DNA of 64,000 bases from Schistosoma mansoni (taxonomy: Eukaryota; Platyhelminthes; Trematoda; Strigeidida; Schistosomatidae). Both the position numbers and the translations under genes were made by a program. The stretch covers positions 45,210,215 to 45,274,214 of the forward strand of contig NC_031502.1 of NCBI RefSeq assembly GCF_000237925.1, given 5' to 3'. Positions within the stretch are counted from its first letter, which is position 1; every line of letters begins with the position of its first letter. Positions 35,201 to 42,426 of this stretch are shown here, in pieces. The notes beneath the pieces are model-generated. The model was not told the DNA's origin and did not search any database. It saw nothing but the letters and a program-made list of their open reading frames with translations.

Positions 35201-36967
35201 TTCACATATAATGAAAGTATCATCCATATATCTCTTATATAAATGAAATCTCTCAATTATTGGTCGAAGTACCGAATTTCCTAGATTGGCCATAAAACAA
35301 CCAGCGAAGAGAGGACTTGTAGTGCCGTGCTTCAATAATAGTTCACTTCGATAACCGTTATCATACCAATCTTAACGGTGTATAAAATCAGAAGGCAAAG
35401 GGAAGCGGCAACTACATTTTCATTGATGAATGATGCAGACCAGAAAGCTGTGGGCACATGAGCAAGTGTAAGCAAGCGAAGCAAAGATGATGCATAGTGG
35501 AGACGGCTGGGAAGCCAACTCGAGAGCGAAACGAAAATAATGCGTATTGGAGATGGCGGGGAACCCAACTCATTTTAAGCAAGCGTTAATTAATATTTAT
35601 AGTCAGGCAAATATGAATGACAGACATATGATGAATAAGATACGAAGGGTACACATATACGCTCATATAAAAATATAGTCAAGGTTAATAAGCGAATAAT
35701 GAACAAGATCAAAATATGACTCATAATGTATAGGTGAATTAGCTTGGCCAGAAGCTAGAATAAAGTATATGGGCTTAACATAACAACCGATACTACAGAC
35801 TCAATGGCGAGCCCATTGTAACTCCATCTGTTCGTTTGTAGAAAACACCGTTAAATCTAAATTGCACGTGAGTGTACATCTCAGAAGTAGTTTTGGGATA
35901 CACATATCAAGATTATTGTATTTACTAATCTCATTCTCCTGCATTTCTTTTCGCATTCATACACATTTAGACTCTTATAATTCTTTTCTAAACCATTTTC
36001 TTTTATAGCCTAAAGCGCTTGAGTTGGCTGCACGTAAAGTGGCTGCTGTTTCTGGTGATGTACGACGCGCTCTTGATATCTGCAAAAGAGCTGCTGAAAT
36101 TGTTTCATCTAGTGGGAAAGGCAACAAAGAAATAGATATTTCGCATATCAATGCCGCTTTAAAAGAGATGTTCACTACACTGAAATCAGAAGCTATATGT
36201 GCTTGTTCATTATATGAGAAATTGTTTCTTCGTGCTGTTATAGCTGAATTTCAGGCGCGTTCAACAGAAGAAGCTCGATTAGACCGGTGTATCCGTCAAA
36301 TGTTCGCACTTTGTCGACTTGAAGGTTAGTAAATTCCTTGTAACCACTTCTCATATCGCTAACATTAGTCAACACCTTTACATTAAATGAATAGTTACAG
36401 TCTTATTTTACGCTAATTTTATTCACCAATTTTGTAAAATTTACCTTTTCCTTATTTGTCTATCAATTATAATTATAATTTGGATTCGACAATGAATTCT
36501 TTCTGCGGAAACTCCCATCGAAATCCCTCACCTTTCCATTACGATCCTAGTTCTAGTATAGGGGATATATGTGAAATAACCACTTTTTGCGTTAGGATAC
36601 AATTAGGTGCACCATTGATGTTAGTTTAAGCTACTCGTATCATATAATTTATATTGGAAATTAACTACTGGCTTCTTTTGGTCATCAATGACAAATACAA
36701 GTTTATGCTGAGTAATATTGTCACTATAAGTTAATTGTTCACCAAGGGCATTATTAAATCAAGGACTTTCATTTATATCAAGCATTTTGGTCCTTTTCAG
36801 GTGTTCCATGTCCAACTAAATCAGAAGTATTTGCTATTTGTGCTAGTCTTGGAGCTCACAAGCTATTGTTAACTGAAAGATCGCGATGCGATATTGCAAT
36901 GCTTGTCCGTCTCAACTGTACAAAGTCGGATATATTATACTGTTTAAATCAACGATCTGACCTATAA
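16414..36967 (+). CDS. ORC1: origin recognition complex subunit 1 (whole gene, nine exons)
   Basis: Joined exons: 16414-16600, 23351-23384, 25315-25495, 27365-27444, 27723-27821, 28323-28506, 31254-31634, 36009-36324 and 36801-36967. Every junction has a GT donor and AG acceptor and compatible phase (1,2,0,2,2,0,0,1); the sum is 1629 bases, 542 residues plus stop. ORC1 is the AAA+ ATPase of the origin recognition complex, which loads MCM helicase at replication origins. Residues about 1-160 are basic and serine-rich with an acidic serine tract (SEDSYDESSSSTSES). Walker A is GIPGTGKT (200-207), Walker B VIDELD (296-301), sensor 1 ANT (333-335), the arginine finger is near R350, sensor 2 is SGDVRR (397-402), and a winged-helix region runs to the end. 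No BAH domain is visible (human ORC1 is 861 residues and has one). The introns hold many retroelements. Confidence 0.93.
16900..17250 (-). mobile_element. possible CR1-like C-terminal fragment
   Basis: Minus-strand frames give KNELHPSFFLNILEYT and LKFTSYSQYLDLGTVAPRS, then NSTA, with stops and shifts. Repeated C-terminal phrases of this kind occur in the CR1-like proteins of schistosomes, but similarity is weak. Confidence 0.35.
17270..19310 (-). mobile_element. RTE-like (Perere-3/SR3-like) retrotransposon, copy B
   Basis: A longer copy of the element at 14620-15785, inverted. From 19310 leftwards it encodes the linker (KRGRAAGPDGLVPNFFK), reverse transcriptase blocks (MTNIASTILASIIIERL, ENRAGFRPGRGCIDHIF, FDSVDREVLWQCL), then NGVQQGCPLSPLLLNFVIDLL, YADG in place of YADD, and the C-terminal domain. 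Stops and frameshifts break it, including the same ones as in copy A. A TA run at 18902-18920 and unrelated bases near 18800-18900 interrupt the frame. The 3' tail ends near 17270. Confidence 0.9.
18902..18920. repeat. TA microsatellite inside RTE copy B
   Basis: TA run of about 19 bases interrupting the reverse transcriptase frame of copy B. Confidence 0.85.
19311..20559. other. ORC1 intron 1, no further element recognised
   Basis: Nothing gene-like. A run rich in AAT/TAATAA trinucleotides lies at about 20285-20330. Confidence 0.5.
20560..21425 (-). mobile_element. Penelope-like retroelement, RT end plus GIY-YIG domain, decayed
   Basis: Minus strand. From 21425 leftwards: KQTDGVAM...LSPILADIF, then RYMDDTFILCK, the Penelope-type reverse transcriptase with its YMDD box. 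Then comes RDDAASETLTQRLHKTNQ, and at about 20880-20790 the GIY-YIG endonuclease signature CSCGASYIGRT followed by R and a histidine/proline/tryptophan region. The end encodes RLKVLQTAEAVAIW. Frameshifts break the frame at several points. It lies in ORC1 intron 1. Confidence 0.87.
21426..22660. other. ORC1 intron 1, AT-rich, nothing recognised
   Basis: No coding or structured element seen. A short AAT-type simple repeat lies at about 21705-21745. Confidence 0.5.
22665..22805 (-). repeat. tRNA-like SINE relic
   Basis: On the minus strand, GGCAGTTCAGTAGTCTAAAG resembles an A box and GGTTTTGAGTTCGGTC a degenerate B box, with trailing sequence ending in a homopolymer. The layout is that of the tRNA-derived SINEs elsewhere in the window. 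No functional hammerhead core is visible. Confidence 0.4.
23242..23277. repeat. TA microsatellite
   Basis: Uninterrupted TA run of about 36 bases, roughly 75 bases upstream of ORC1 exon 2. Confidence 0.9.
23351..23384 (+). CDS. ORC1: ORC1 exon 2 (34-base microexon)
   Basis: Acceptor CATTTTCCAG and donor GTAGGT bound 34 bases. Entering at phase 1 and leaving at phase 2, it encodes GRGDTLNTNSQ plus flanking partial codons. The other two frames would not link exons 1 and 3. Confidence 0.65.
24323..24613 (+). other. unassigned open segment in ORC1 intron 2, possible exon
   Basis: A stop-to-stop frame of 97 codons without an early methionine. The protein-like stretch includes RVRIQVHYPGHFREYLVSAR and FVNYLNLVFKHFGN, ending near a GTAAGG donor at 24591. 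I recognise no family. It cannot be inserted into the ORC1 transcript between exons 2 and 3 without breaking phase, because that donor leaves phase 1 while exon 3 needs phase 2. It may be an exon of another transcript or a fossil. Confidence 0.25.
25315..25495 (+). CDS. ORC1: ORC1 exon 3 (acidic serine-rich linker)
   Basis: Acceptor ATAATCAG, donor GTGAGT. It encodes an acidic serine/threonine tract (MDSEDSYDESSSSTSES) and then a basic stretch (FPVRRTKLNLC) that leads towards the AAA+ domain. Tracts of this kind are common in the disordered N-terminal half of ORC1 and are likely phosphorylation targets (inference). Confidence 0.75.
25604..25929 (-). mobile_element. solo LTR, 326 bp, with target-site duplication
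   Basis: The segment begins TGTTA and ends TAACA, perfect inverted termini of the TG...CA type, and is flanked on both sides by CTACA (25599-25603 and 25930-25934), a 5-base target-site duplication. Inside are CCAATCAG-type boxes and ACTATAAAA at about 25761-25769, which suggests plus-strand promoter sense, though strand is uncertain. The length is close to the LTR length I recall for Boudicca. It lies in ORC1 intron 3. Confidence 0.88.
25935..27364. other. ORC1 intron 3, right part
   Basis: No gene recognised. There is a short TTGA/TTGATTGA repeat near 26411-26430 and a palindromic B-box-like GGTTCGAACC near 26793. Confidence 0.45.
27365..27444 (+). CDS. ORC1: ORC1 exon 4
   Basis: Acceptor TCTTTATTGTAG, donor GTAAGT after 27444. 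Eighty bases, phase 0 in, phase 2 out, encoding ANKSSILAHRKRTLSQVSRG and a few more residues. A nearer GTGAGT at 27423 would leave phase 1 and break the next junction, so the distal donor is preferred. Confidence 0.8.
27723..27821 (+). CDS. ORC1: ORC1 exon 5 (start of the AAA+ module)
   Basis: Acceptor TTTTTTATATAG, donor GTATAT. It encodes WLPGREQEFENIYTFI and ends SGG, matching the ORC1 family block LPCREEEF...TGG directly before Walker A. The reading frame used differs from the longest open frame over this stretch. Confidence 0.93.
28323..28506 (+). CDS. ORC1: ORC1 exon 6 (Walker A)
   Basis: Starts CMYISGIPGTGKT, the ORC1 Walker A region that binds the ATP phosphates, and continues through VIYVNGMRVSDPKQVYVEIYE, the family block that follows. 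Donor GTAAGG at 28507, phase 0. Confidence 0.96.
29260..29545. repeat. dispersed repeat, copy 1 of a pair
   Basis: Shares an ordered set of phrases with 30745-31045: TTTATTGT, AAATATGAAAAC, ATACATTAAATAC, CATCTTC, TTGTCTC, ACAAA(T/C)TTCGTCGTT and a final tract near TATACTACTTAT. By eye the two are about 75-80 percent alike. They could be old solo LTRs or LTR fragments (reverse-strand start TGTATA), but no target duplication was found. Confidence 0.45.
30100..30425 (-). mobile_element. tRNA-derived SINE (Sm-alpha-like), decayed hammerhead
   Basis: Minus strand matches the unit at 48990-49262: AGTGGAGTTCAAC near the start, CATTAACACCGTTG, a tRNA-like part with a degraded B box (GAGTTTGAGTCCC), then TGGATGCGCACTACTGAGGAG. 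The hammerhead remnant keeps CTGAGGA, but the second core half has become ACAAAAAAGG instead of ACGAAACGG, so it should be inactive. It lies in ORC1 intron 6. Confidence 0.75.
30490..30660 (+). repeat. possible second tRNA-like SINE fragment
   Basis: GCAGTAGCTCAATAGTTAAG looks like a tRNA A box, followed by CAAGTCCCAAATTTAAAAT, a poor B-box match. Not convincing as a tRNA gene because no acceptor stem closes. Confidence 0.3.
30745..31045. repeat. dispersed repeat, copy 2 of a pair
   Basis: The partner of 29260-29545 in the same ORC1 intron and same orientation; shared phrases are listed there. It ends about 210 bases before exon 7. Confidence 0.45.
31254..31634 (+). CDS. ORC1: ORC1 exon 7 (Walker B, sensor 1, arginine finger)
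   Basis: Acceptor TTTCTTTTTTTAG, donor GTAAGT, 127 codons, phase 0 at both ends. It encodes QLTGLTATAKCASDLLEKEF, Walker B VVLVIDELDLL, DILYSLFDWPTR, the sensor 1 block VLAIANTMDLPERLL and RVASRLGLTRLTF with the presumed arginine finger. All match ORC1 closely. Confidence 0.97.
32030..32541 (-). repeat. 512-bp dispersed non-autonomous repeat, copy 1
   Basis: In sense orientation (minus strand) it starts GCCCTCAAATGCCCTGG and ends TTGTACCAATGTTTATGTG followed by TTTAAA. The copy at 44836-45347 has the same orientation, the same length and the same two ends, and differs at only a few bases by eye; an older, inverted copy starts at the same point at 39133. It is probably a short retroelement moved by an RTE-type element. 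It lies in ORC1 intron 7. Confidence 0.8.
33590..33750 (-). mobile_element. tRNA-derived SINE (Sm-alpha-like), hammerhead core mutated
   Basis: Minus strand: GGTTAAGTGCTCTGG (A-box region), CTGGGTACGAATCTC (B box), then GGATGCGCACTG, CTGAGGA, GTCC, a loop, GGAC, then GGAACGGCCGTC. Compared with the 49.2-kb copy, the core GAAA has become GGAA, while stems I, II and III can still pair. It ends with the shared 3' sequence GGTGGTCTAGCTTCAATTGA. Confidence 0.82.
33955..35345 (-). mobile_element. Penelope-like retroelement, second family, decayed
   Basis: From 35345 leftwards on the minus strand: LKHGTTSPLFAGCFMANLGN, then LYKRYMDDTFIICEE (YMDD box), FHFLDVRLKRMPDG, the linker ENLPRMDNTRIHSLSSRIKR and RQTLIRNGYPPRF. 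At about 34260-34160 a decayed GIY-YIG domain (CGERYIGRTERSL) follows, and near 34000 the tail LCTAEALAIHELKPELCVQ. Frameshifts and stops throughout. The sequence differs clearly from the copy at 20560-21425. It lies in ORC1 intron 7. Confidence 0.85.
35484..35575. repeat. imperfect tandem repeat
   Basis: Two imperfect units containing GGAGACGGCTGGGAAGCCAACTC and GGAGATGGCGGGGAACCCAACTC (given in part: GGAGA, then CCAACTC), about 45-50 bases apart. Possibly the edge of an LTR-type repeat. Confidence 0.4.
36009..36324 (+). CDS. ORC1: ORC1 exon 8 (sensor 2 and lid, start of winged helix)
   Basis: Acceptor TTTCTTTTATAG, donor GTTAGT, phase 0 in, phase 1 out. It encodes ARKVAAVSGDVRRALDICKR with the sensor 2 arginine, the lid helices, then AALKEMF and LYEKLFLRAVIAEFQ at the start of the winged-helix domain and MFALCRLEG at the end. 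Confidence 0.97.
36801..36967 (+). CDS. ORC1: ORC1 exon 9 (C-terminal winged helix)
   Basis: Acceptor GGTCCTTTTCAG. It encodes GVPCPTKSEVFAICASLGAH, then LTERSR and LVRLNCTKSDILYCLN, matching the C-terminal ORC1 block (PT-SE, LG--RLLL-E, VRLNVSQDDVLYAL), and ends at TAA (36965-36967). It has no methionine near its start and is easily missed. Confidence 0.95.
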
Positions 36968-37254
36968 ATCTAACATATACTGGACAAATTACTCTGAACT
37001 TAGAAAAATGTTTTAATGGACGGTTATCCAATCAATCATCTCTATGTCCGAGATTATATTGTATTTTTCATTTCAAAAATGATATAGATGTACATGTACT
37101 CCAGTAAATTTGCCGGCATTTTACTTAATTGATTATAGTCCGTGTCTACAACTTTACTATGGATAAAGGCTAAGAATTTTTATGTTTTTTATGAATCAGT
37201 GCAGCTACTAAACTAGATTAGAACTATTTTAACGTATTTCTGTTATACCTATTA

Positions 37255-37260
37255 AATAAA
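37255..37260 (+). terminator. possible ORC1 polyadenylation signal
   Basis: AATAAA about 290 bases after the ORC1 stop, in AT-rich sequence. Not unique in composition, so only a candidate. Confidence 0.4.
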
Positions 37261-38270
37261 CGTCAATTAACTTTCCCATTTCTCGATGATCCCACACATT
37301 CCTAAATTCTTTTCCTAAATCTGTTCAAATCACTTTTTACTGATAAACGTTTTTAGTTGCAATATGTTATTGTCTTAGACCAGCTTTAACCTAACGGAAA
37401 TAACTATACATTTGAATCCATCCTTCCAGTGAATAGATGATCGTTTTCATGTTTCTTCTTAAAAATGGTTTCTCTGAGTCATTCTACAACCGTTTCGTAG
37501 CTAAGCTGTCATCCAAAGAACCCTATCTCATTCAGATGTAATATTACAAACGTTAATTGAAAAATTTGAAAGTAAAATCCACTTTTGTACAATTGAGAAC
37601 CACTTTTAATGTAATATGATAGTTAGTGTGTTACAAAAGGTACTACGTTGTCTCTAGGCTATTCACTATCCCATTGCCATTATAATCCGACTAGATACCA
37701 CGGATGCAGATATTGTATTTATTAAAGCTAATTATATAATGTAAGGGTAAGCTTAGTGGCTCTCATCGACAATCATATATATACTTATTTGGACTCTCCG
37801 GTGTTCTGCTACACATGTGTCTACATGTTTACCTCCAACTGTTGTGGCATATAGATAGAGCTAATCAAGTCTTCGAGTACGGATGGGAAGCGTACGTTCC
37901 ATCACGGCTTACGAATCTGATCACGCACATAAAATGACCATATTGCTGATAAGTTAGGTCAGTCAGACTTGGGCCAAAAAATAACCGCACATCATTGGCC
38001 AGGATTTGACTCCATTGCTTAAGGGAAGATACCCCGTTGGTTGAAGATATCTCTCTTTTCTAAGGGCGAAGGTATGTGAACGGATGATTGTACATATATT
38101 TATGGTTTCGGTTTAGCCAGTAAACCTTCACAACGTGGACTAAGCCTTGAATGGATTAATACTGTATTAGTAAAATATAAGGTTAGGATCATATTCTTCG
38201 TATAAAGTGCCTTCATTAAGACTGAACTTATGGTCAGTTTATTTCACCCAAGAATGACAAGAAATATATA
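37261..38270. other. convergent intergenic region, nothing recognised
   Basis: No gene or clear element between the ORC1 3' end and the RTE fragment at 38275. One less AT-rich patch at about 37760-38000 could be repeat-derived. Confidence 0.4.
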
Positions 38271-38274
38271 TATA

Positions 38275-39117
38275 TGTCGACAACTTCACTTATCTTGGAA
38301 GTCTGATCAGCCCTGATGGGTTGGTGTCTGACAAAATCTCTATACGGATTCAAAAAGCTCGTCTGGCTTTTGCCAACTTACGTTACCTATGGCGAAGACG
38401 AGATATCCGTCTATCAATTAATGGACGAGTATACTGCGCAGCAGTTCGCTCTGTTCTACTTTACGGCTGTGAAACATGGCCATTAAGAGTAGAAGATACT
38501 CGTGAGTTACTAGTATTTGACCACAGATGCCTTAGAAATATTGCTCGCATCTGCTGGGATCACCAGGTAAGTAATAGTGAGGTTAGACACAGGGTATTAG
38601 GAAATGATGGTAAATCAGTTGATGAGGTAATAAATCTTCATCGACTAAGATGGTTAGGCCACGTGTTACGTATGCCTGAACATCGATTACCACGACGCGC
38701 TATGCTGACTAGTGTAGTGGATGGTTGGAAGAAAGTTAGGGGCGGCCAAACCAAAACGTGGCATCAGTCCTTGAAGTCACTAACTTCTAGTCTGAGCCAT
38801 GTTGGCAGATGCAGACTACCTGGTTGGGGTCTGCGTGACTATCGTAACAAATGGTTGGAGACTCTGTGTGACATGGCTCAGAATCGATCACAATGGCGTA
38901 GGTGTATATCATCTTTATCTTCCCTTAAACCTTAAGATTAAAATTGCTTCATAACGTTCTTCCTCCCTATACTATATATTTATATACAACCTATCTTTTA
39001 TATACTACCACCACTAAATTAACTATTTCTATGAATCCGGTGTTCATCTTATTGTGCTAACGAGGTATGGCAACTTGGACCGATGCATATGTGTGCCTGG
39101 TCCTACGTTGTAGCTGA
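38275..39117 (+). mobile_element. RTE-like (Perere-3/SR3-like) retrotransposon 3' end, copy C
   Basis: 5'-truncated copy starting at NFTYLGSLISP and open for more than 200 codons to its natural C-terminus: RRRDIRLSINGRVYCAAVRS, VLLYGCETWPLRVEDTREL, LRWLGHVLRMPEHRLPRRAML, GRCRLPGWGLRDYRNKWLET and QWRRCISSLSSLKP, then TAA. It lacks the frameshift and stop shared by copies A and B, so it descends from a better-preserved parent. A TA run follows its 3' tail. Confidence 0.92.
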
Positions 39118-39132
39118 CTGATATATATATAT

Positions 39133-39535
39133 GCCCCCAAATGCCCTGGTATGGCCGAAAATGGGGAGAGTCCGCTCTCCCTCTCGAAATACTCTCACAT
39201 GGCCATGCGTAATATAGCCTCTGCCAGGGAAGTCCTACTCACTGCCTTCTCGTGGTGGGGTGTTGTTTACGAAATCGAGAAGACAAAAAGCGAATGTTCG
39301 ACGCTTTAACCGGGTTGGTGGACACGGCGAGTCCACCTAGGGGAGTTGGAAAACCCTGATTCCAAATCAATGGTGCACATGAGCTTTAGTATTCTGAAGG
39401 GACGAATGGCGTATTAACCGATTGTTGGTCACCGGCTACCATGGGAATGCATCTCCTCACGATGCTCCATTTGATTTGTGCGGCGCGTATGTATCTGGTG
39501 CTTCCTTGTACCAATATTTATGTGTATAAATAAAA
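39133..39535 (+). repeat. 512-bp-type dispersed repeat, older inverted copy
   Basis: Starts GCCCCCAAATGCCCTGGTA and ends TTGTACCAATATTTATGTG plus TAAA units, the same termini as at 32030-32541 and 44836-45347 but in opposite orientation and with a central deletion of roughly 100 bases. It directly follows RTE copy C. Confidence 0.75.
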
Positions 39536-39717
39536 TTATATATAATATATATATTGAAGGGATTGAGTTGATAGATATTGATTTAAAGAACGATAAAAAC
39601 AACTTTTGTTTCTGTAGATTCATCAAATGAAAATCATAATAAAGTCTGTTATTATTAATAATCAATAATAGAAATAAGTTGATGAGGTTGAGCAAGAATT
39701 ATAGTTATTAAACACAT

Positions 39718-40133
39718 TCATGTATTATAATCTGAAAACTCTTTATCATTATCAATGGGTAAACGAATGAATGGTTCATTGGTTTCCTTACGATGCATCA
39801 CAACTACGATTGAACACAGTAAAATCGTAAATGAAACGCATATAATTGAAATAAATAAAATAAATCTTAAATCAGATATGATCCATTTCCATAAATATGA
39901 CCAACTATTCCAATTCAAAAGGCGATTGGCAACATCAGGTTTCAGTATGTTTGAGATACGTTCTAGGCTGCCATTGTTTGGATTTGGTTGAATATTTAAT
40001 AGTGCACACATTAGTGGATAAACGTCTACGGCATGGACAGTAGGAACGCTCTCAGCAATCTTGAAAGAAGGACCCCTTGCAATAAAGAATGGATACATTT
40101 CAGAGAAATCTGTTGGATAACCATGATCACCGG
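39718..40133 (-). CDS. phosphodiesterase exon 3 (last metal ligand and C-terminal anchor)
   Basis: Acceptor GTTTATTAG. It starts SGDHGYPTDFSEMYPFFIAR with the last zinc-binding histidine, continues FKIAESVPTVHAVDVYPLMC and LLNIQPNPNNGSL (family landmarks), then the membrane segment FILFISIICVSFTILL and a charged tail ending at TGA. Confidence 0.95.
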
Positions 40134-42426
40134 CTAATAAACATAGGGGAAAAATAAAACAAAAGTTAAAATCAATAAAATTATTCTTGTTTACTACTCA
40201 GCAATATTGATAGCGTTAAACAAATGAAAATATCCGAATCAACTTACAGACATTGGCGTAAGGTTGTGAAGTGTTCTTTACAATTTTCCACCTTGGCTTA
40301 GCAATAAGTATCAATGGAGGCATACGAGAGCTGGTTATATTGAAATTCAGATAGGCGGGAACTTCATCTCTTCGATACACATCTAATTTTGGATGCGCAC
40401 TTTTTAGGCGTTTGTAGACTTCTTCAAACTTTCCTAATTATAAGAAAATGATGGGTAAAAATATGTAATTGTTGCATTTTTACTTGTTATACTTATCAAA
40501 TATATGTTATCGACTGATTACTGAGTACTTCTAAAAATACAGGTGTTTATAATTATAAAAAGGTAGACTTGTCAAGGTTTGGCATTAAAAACAATGGACT
40601 GAATATAACTATAATCATAAGAACATTCCTCACAAGATACAAATTGTAAAACGAACATCACACGTTAGTAATGTAGTAAATTGAAATTTCCCATCAGTAC
40701 TTGTTCCTAACATGAAGTTATGTATGAATGGTAAGAGGAGGATTAGGAAAAGTTAAGACATATCAGGTTACCATAGTGAGTGAAAGATAATTAGTGTACT
40801 TGATAATACATAATCGTAGTTGACGATGAATGAGTGTGAAATCGGTGAGGTACATTTTACGCATTTATTTGTCACAGGTATGTAAGCAACTCAATATTTC
40901 AGTGAGACTCGAACACAACACTAATAGTTAGACACCAGGAAGCTATTAAGTAAGTTAGTTTACCATAACATACAATGTTCATTAGTAATCAAATTAGACT
41001 GAGTTTTCTGGGGTTAGATTTGTTAAGCTGGAAAAAATCAGCTGAAATCGAAGCCAGATAACAATCAGTTGGTTGATTAGAGAAAGTGCACTGCTAGTGA
41101 GGATGGAAACAAATTTCTTTCAGTTTGCAAATCATTAGTGTTTGAATCAGATCTAGGAATCTAAAGTGAGTCTAGTGCGAATCAGCAGTTCCTGAGTTTG
41201 ATTCCACACGAACTGTTTACAGTGTCGTTTGATTTATAAAACGGGATGAAACAGTAGCTGCATAAGTCTTGGTTTTTAATGCGTCTTGAGATAATTTTGT
41301 ACTGAAGAAAATCTGAGAACGTAAAGTTTATTGCAGTGAGTAAATGGAAGTTTCTTTTCTGACAATGAAGGATTCAATACTTACCAGGTGCAGGATAAAG
41401 AAATCCCATAGTTGATAATTGAGTATAATTGTACAAAGAATTATCAATATATTTGTCCAACGTAATAAGTCGAGTATTTGATGTTTCAGACATACCATGA
41501 TCAGCAGTTAGAATAATATCTACTTTATCAGTAAGACCACGTTTTTTAATACCATCTAATAGATGACCAAGTGTTTCATCTAAGGTTTGAACAACTTTTG
41601 CAACATGTTTACTATTTGGACCGTATGAATGACCAGTTTCATCAGGTTCTTCGAAATAAGCTAGGATTAAATTCAAATGATATTTAGGATTTTTTAACCA
41701 CCATAATATATCTCTGATTCGTTGATCATATGCATAACGGTGTTCATAGTCATTAAGTAAAGCATATTGTGAAACTCGTTGAAATGGTAAATCATCGCTA
41801 ACAAACTGATCAGTTAAAGGCCATAAAATTGAACCAGCATAGCCACCATTTTGTTGTAATGTAACCCATATAGGTTCAGGCCAGTCAGTTAACCACGGAG
41901 CATGATTTAGACTTTCTTGGTCATATATACTGAAAATCTTATTTGGCCATTTCTTATCCAATAGACTATTTCCAACAACTCCATGATTTTCTGGATACAA
42001 ACCGGTAATTAATGTACGATGATTAGGTAGAGTAATTGTAGGATAAACATTGATCGATTTCGCAGCTCGTACACCTTCCGATATTAGACGATCGAAATTT
42101 GGTAATGCATTAGAGCCCAAATGATTTTTAGCCAATTCTATATAATCATGACGAAATCCATCCATACTAATTAGTAAAACAGTTTTGCCGTGATTAAAAA
42201 ATCTTGATAAGGGTCCTTTTATATTCCATCGATATAAATTGATTTCTTGTGGTATCAAAATCACGAGAATAAGGGCACCGAATAACATCATTACAATGCC
42301 TGATATAATTAATGTGAAGTAAGTACAATGAGTTCTACGTTTGTAACGACGAATACATTCGTGATTTATTTGATAGTATGGAGGAGGTAAGTCACTATCA
42401 TCCTGTATTATTTGTTCCGTTGACAT
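39718..42426 (-). CDS. ectonucleotide pyrophosphatase/phosphodiesterase (whole gene, three exons)
   Basis: Exons 42426-41385, 40433-40248 and 40133-39718 join at phase 1 both times and give 547 residues. The family hydrolyses pyrophosphate or phosphodiester bonds of extracellular nucleotides and related substrates using two zinc ions. Visible catalytic residues: D89 (ISMDGFRHDY), nucleophile T132 (ITLPNH), D262 and H266 (PDETGHSYGP), D309 and H310 (TADHGM) and H413 (GDHGY). Residues 36-59 form a strong membrane segment near the N-terminus, and 500-522 a second one before a short charged tail. NPP1-3 have only the N-terminal anchor and NPP4-7 mostly a C-terminal one, so two anchors are unusual. 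Schistosomes display an NPP on the tegument; whether this is that enzyme or a paralogue is not decided here. An acceptor (CTCATTACAG) lies 5 bases before the ATG. Confidence 0.93.
40248..40433 (-). CDS. phosphodiesterase exon 2
   Basis: Acceptor TATAATTAG, donor GTAAGT, 186 bases. It encodes KFEEVYKRLKSAHPKL, then VPAYLNFN and PLILIAKPRWKIV, the block before the last metal-binding histidine in this family. It contains no usable methionine and is open only in the spliced frame. Confidence 0.93.
41385..42426 (-). CDS. phosphodiesterase exon 1 (N-terminal anchor and most of the catalytic domain)
   Basis: Starts MSTEQIIQDDSDLPPPYYQI, a short cytosolic-type tail, then the membrane segment, then the catalytic domain up to YPAPG. 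It ends with G at a GTAAGT donor (41384), phase 1. The last residues after this donor in the unspliced frame are intron. Confidence 0.95.
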
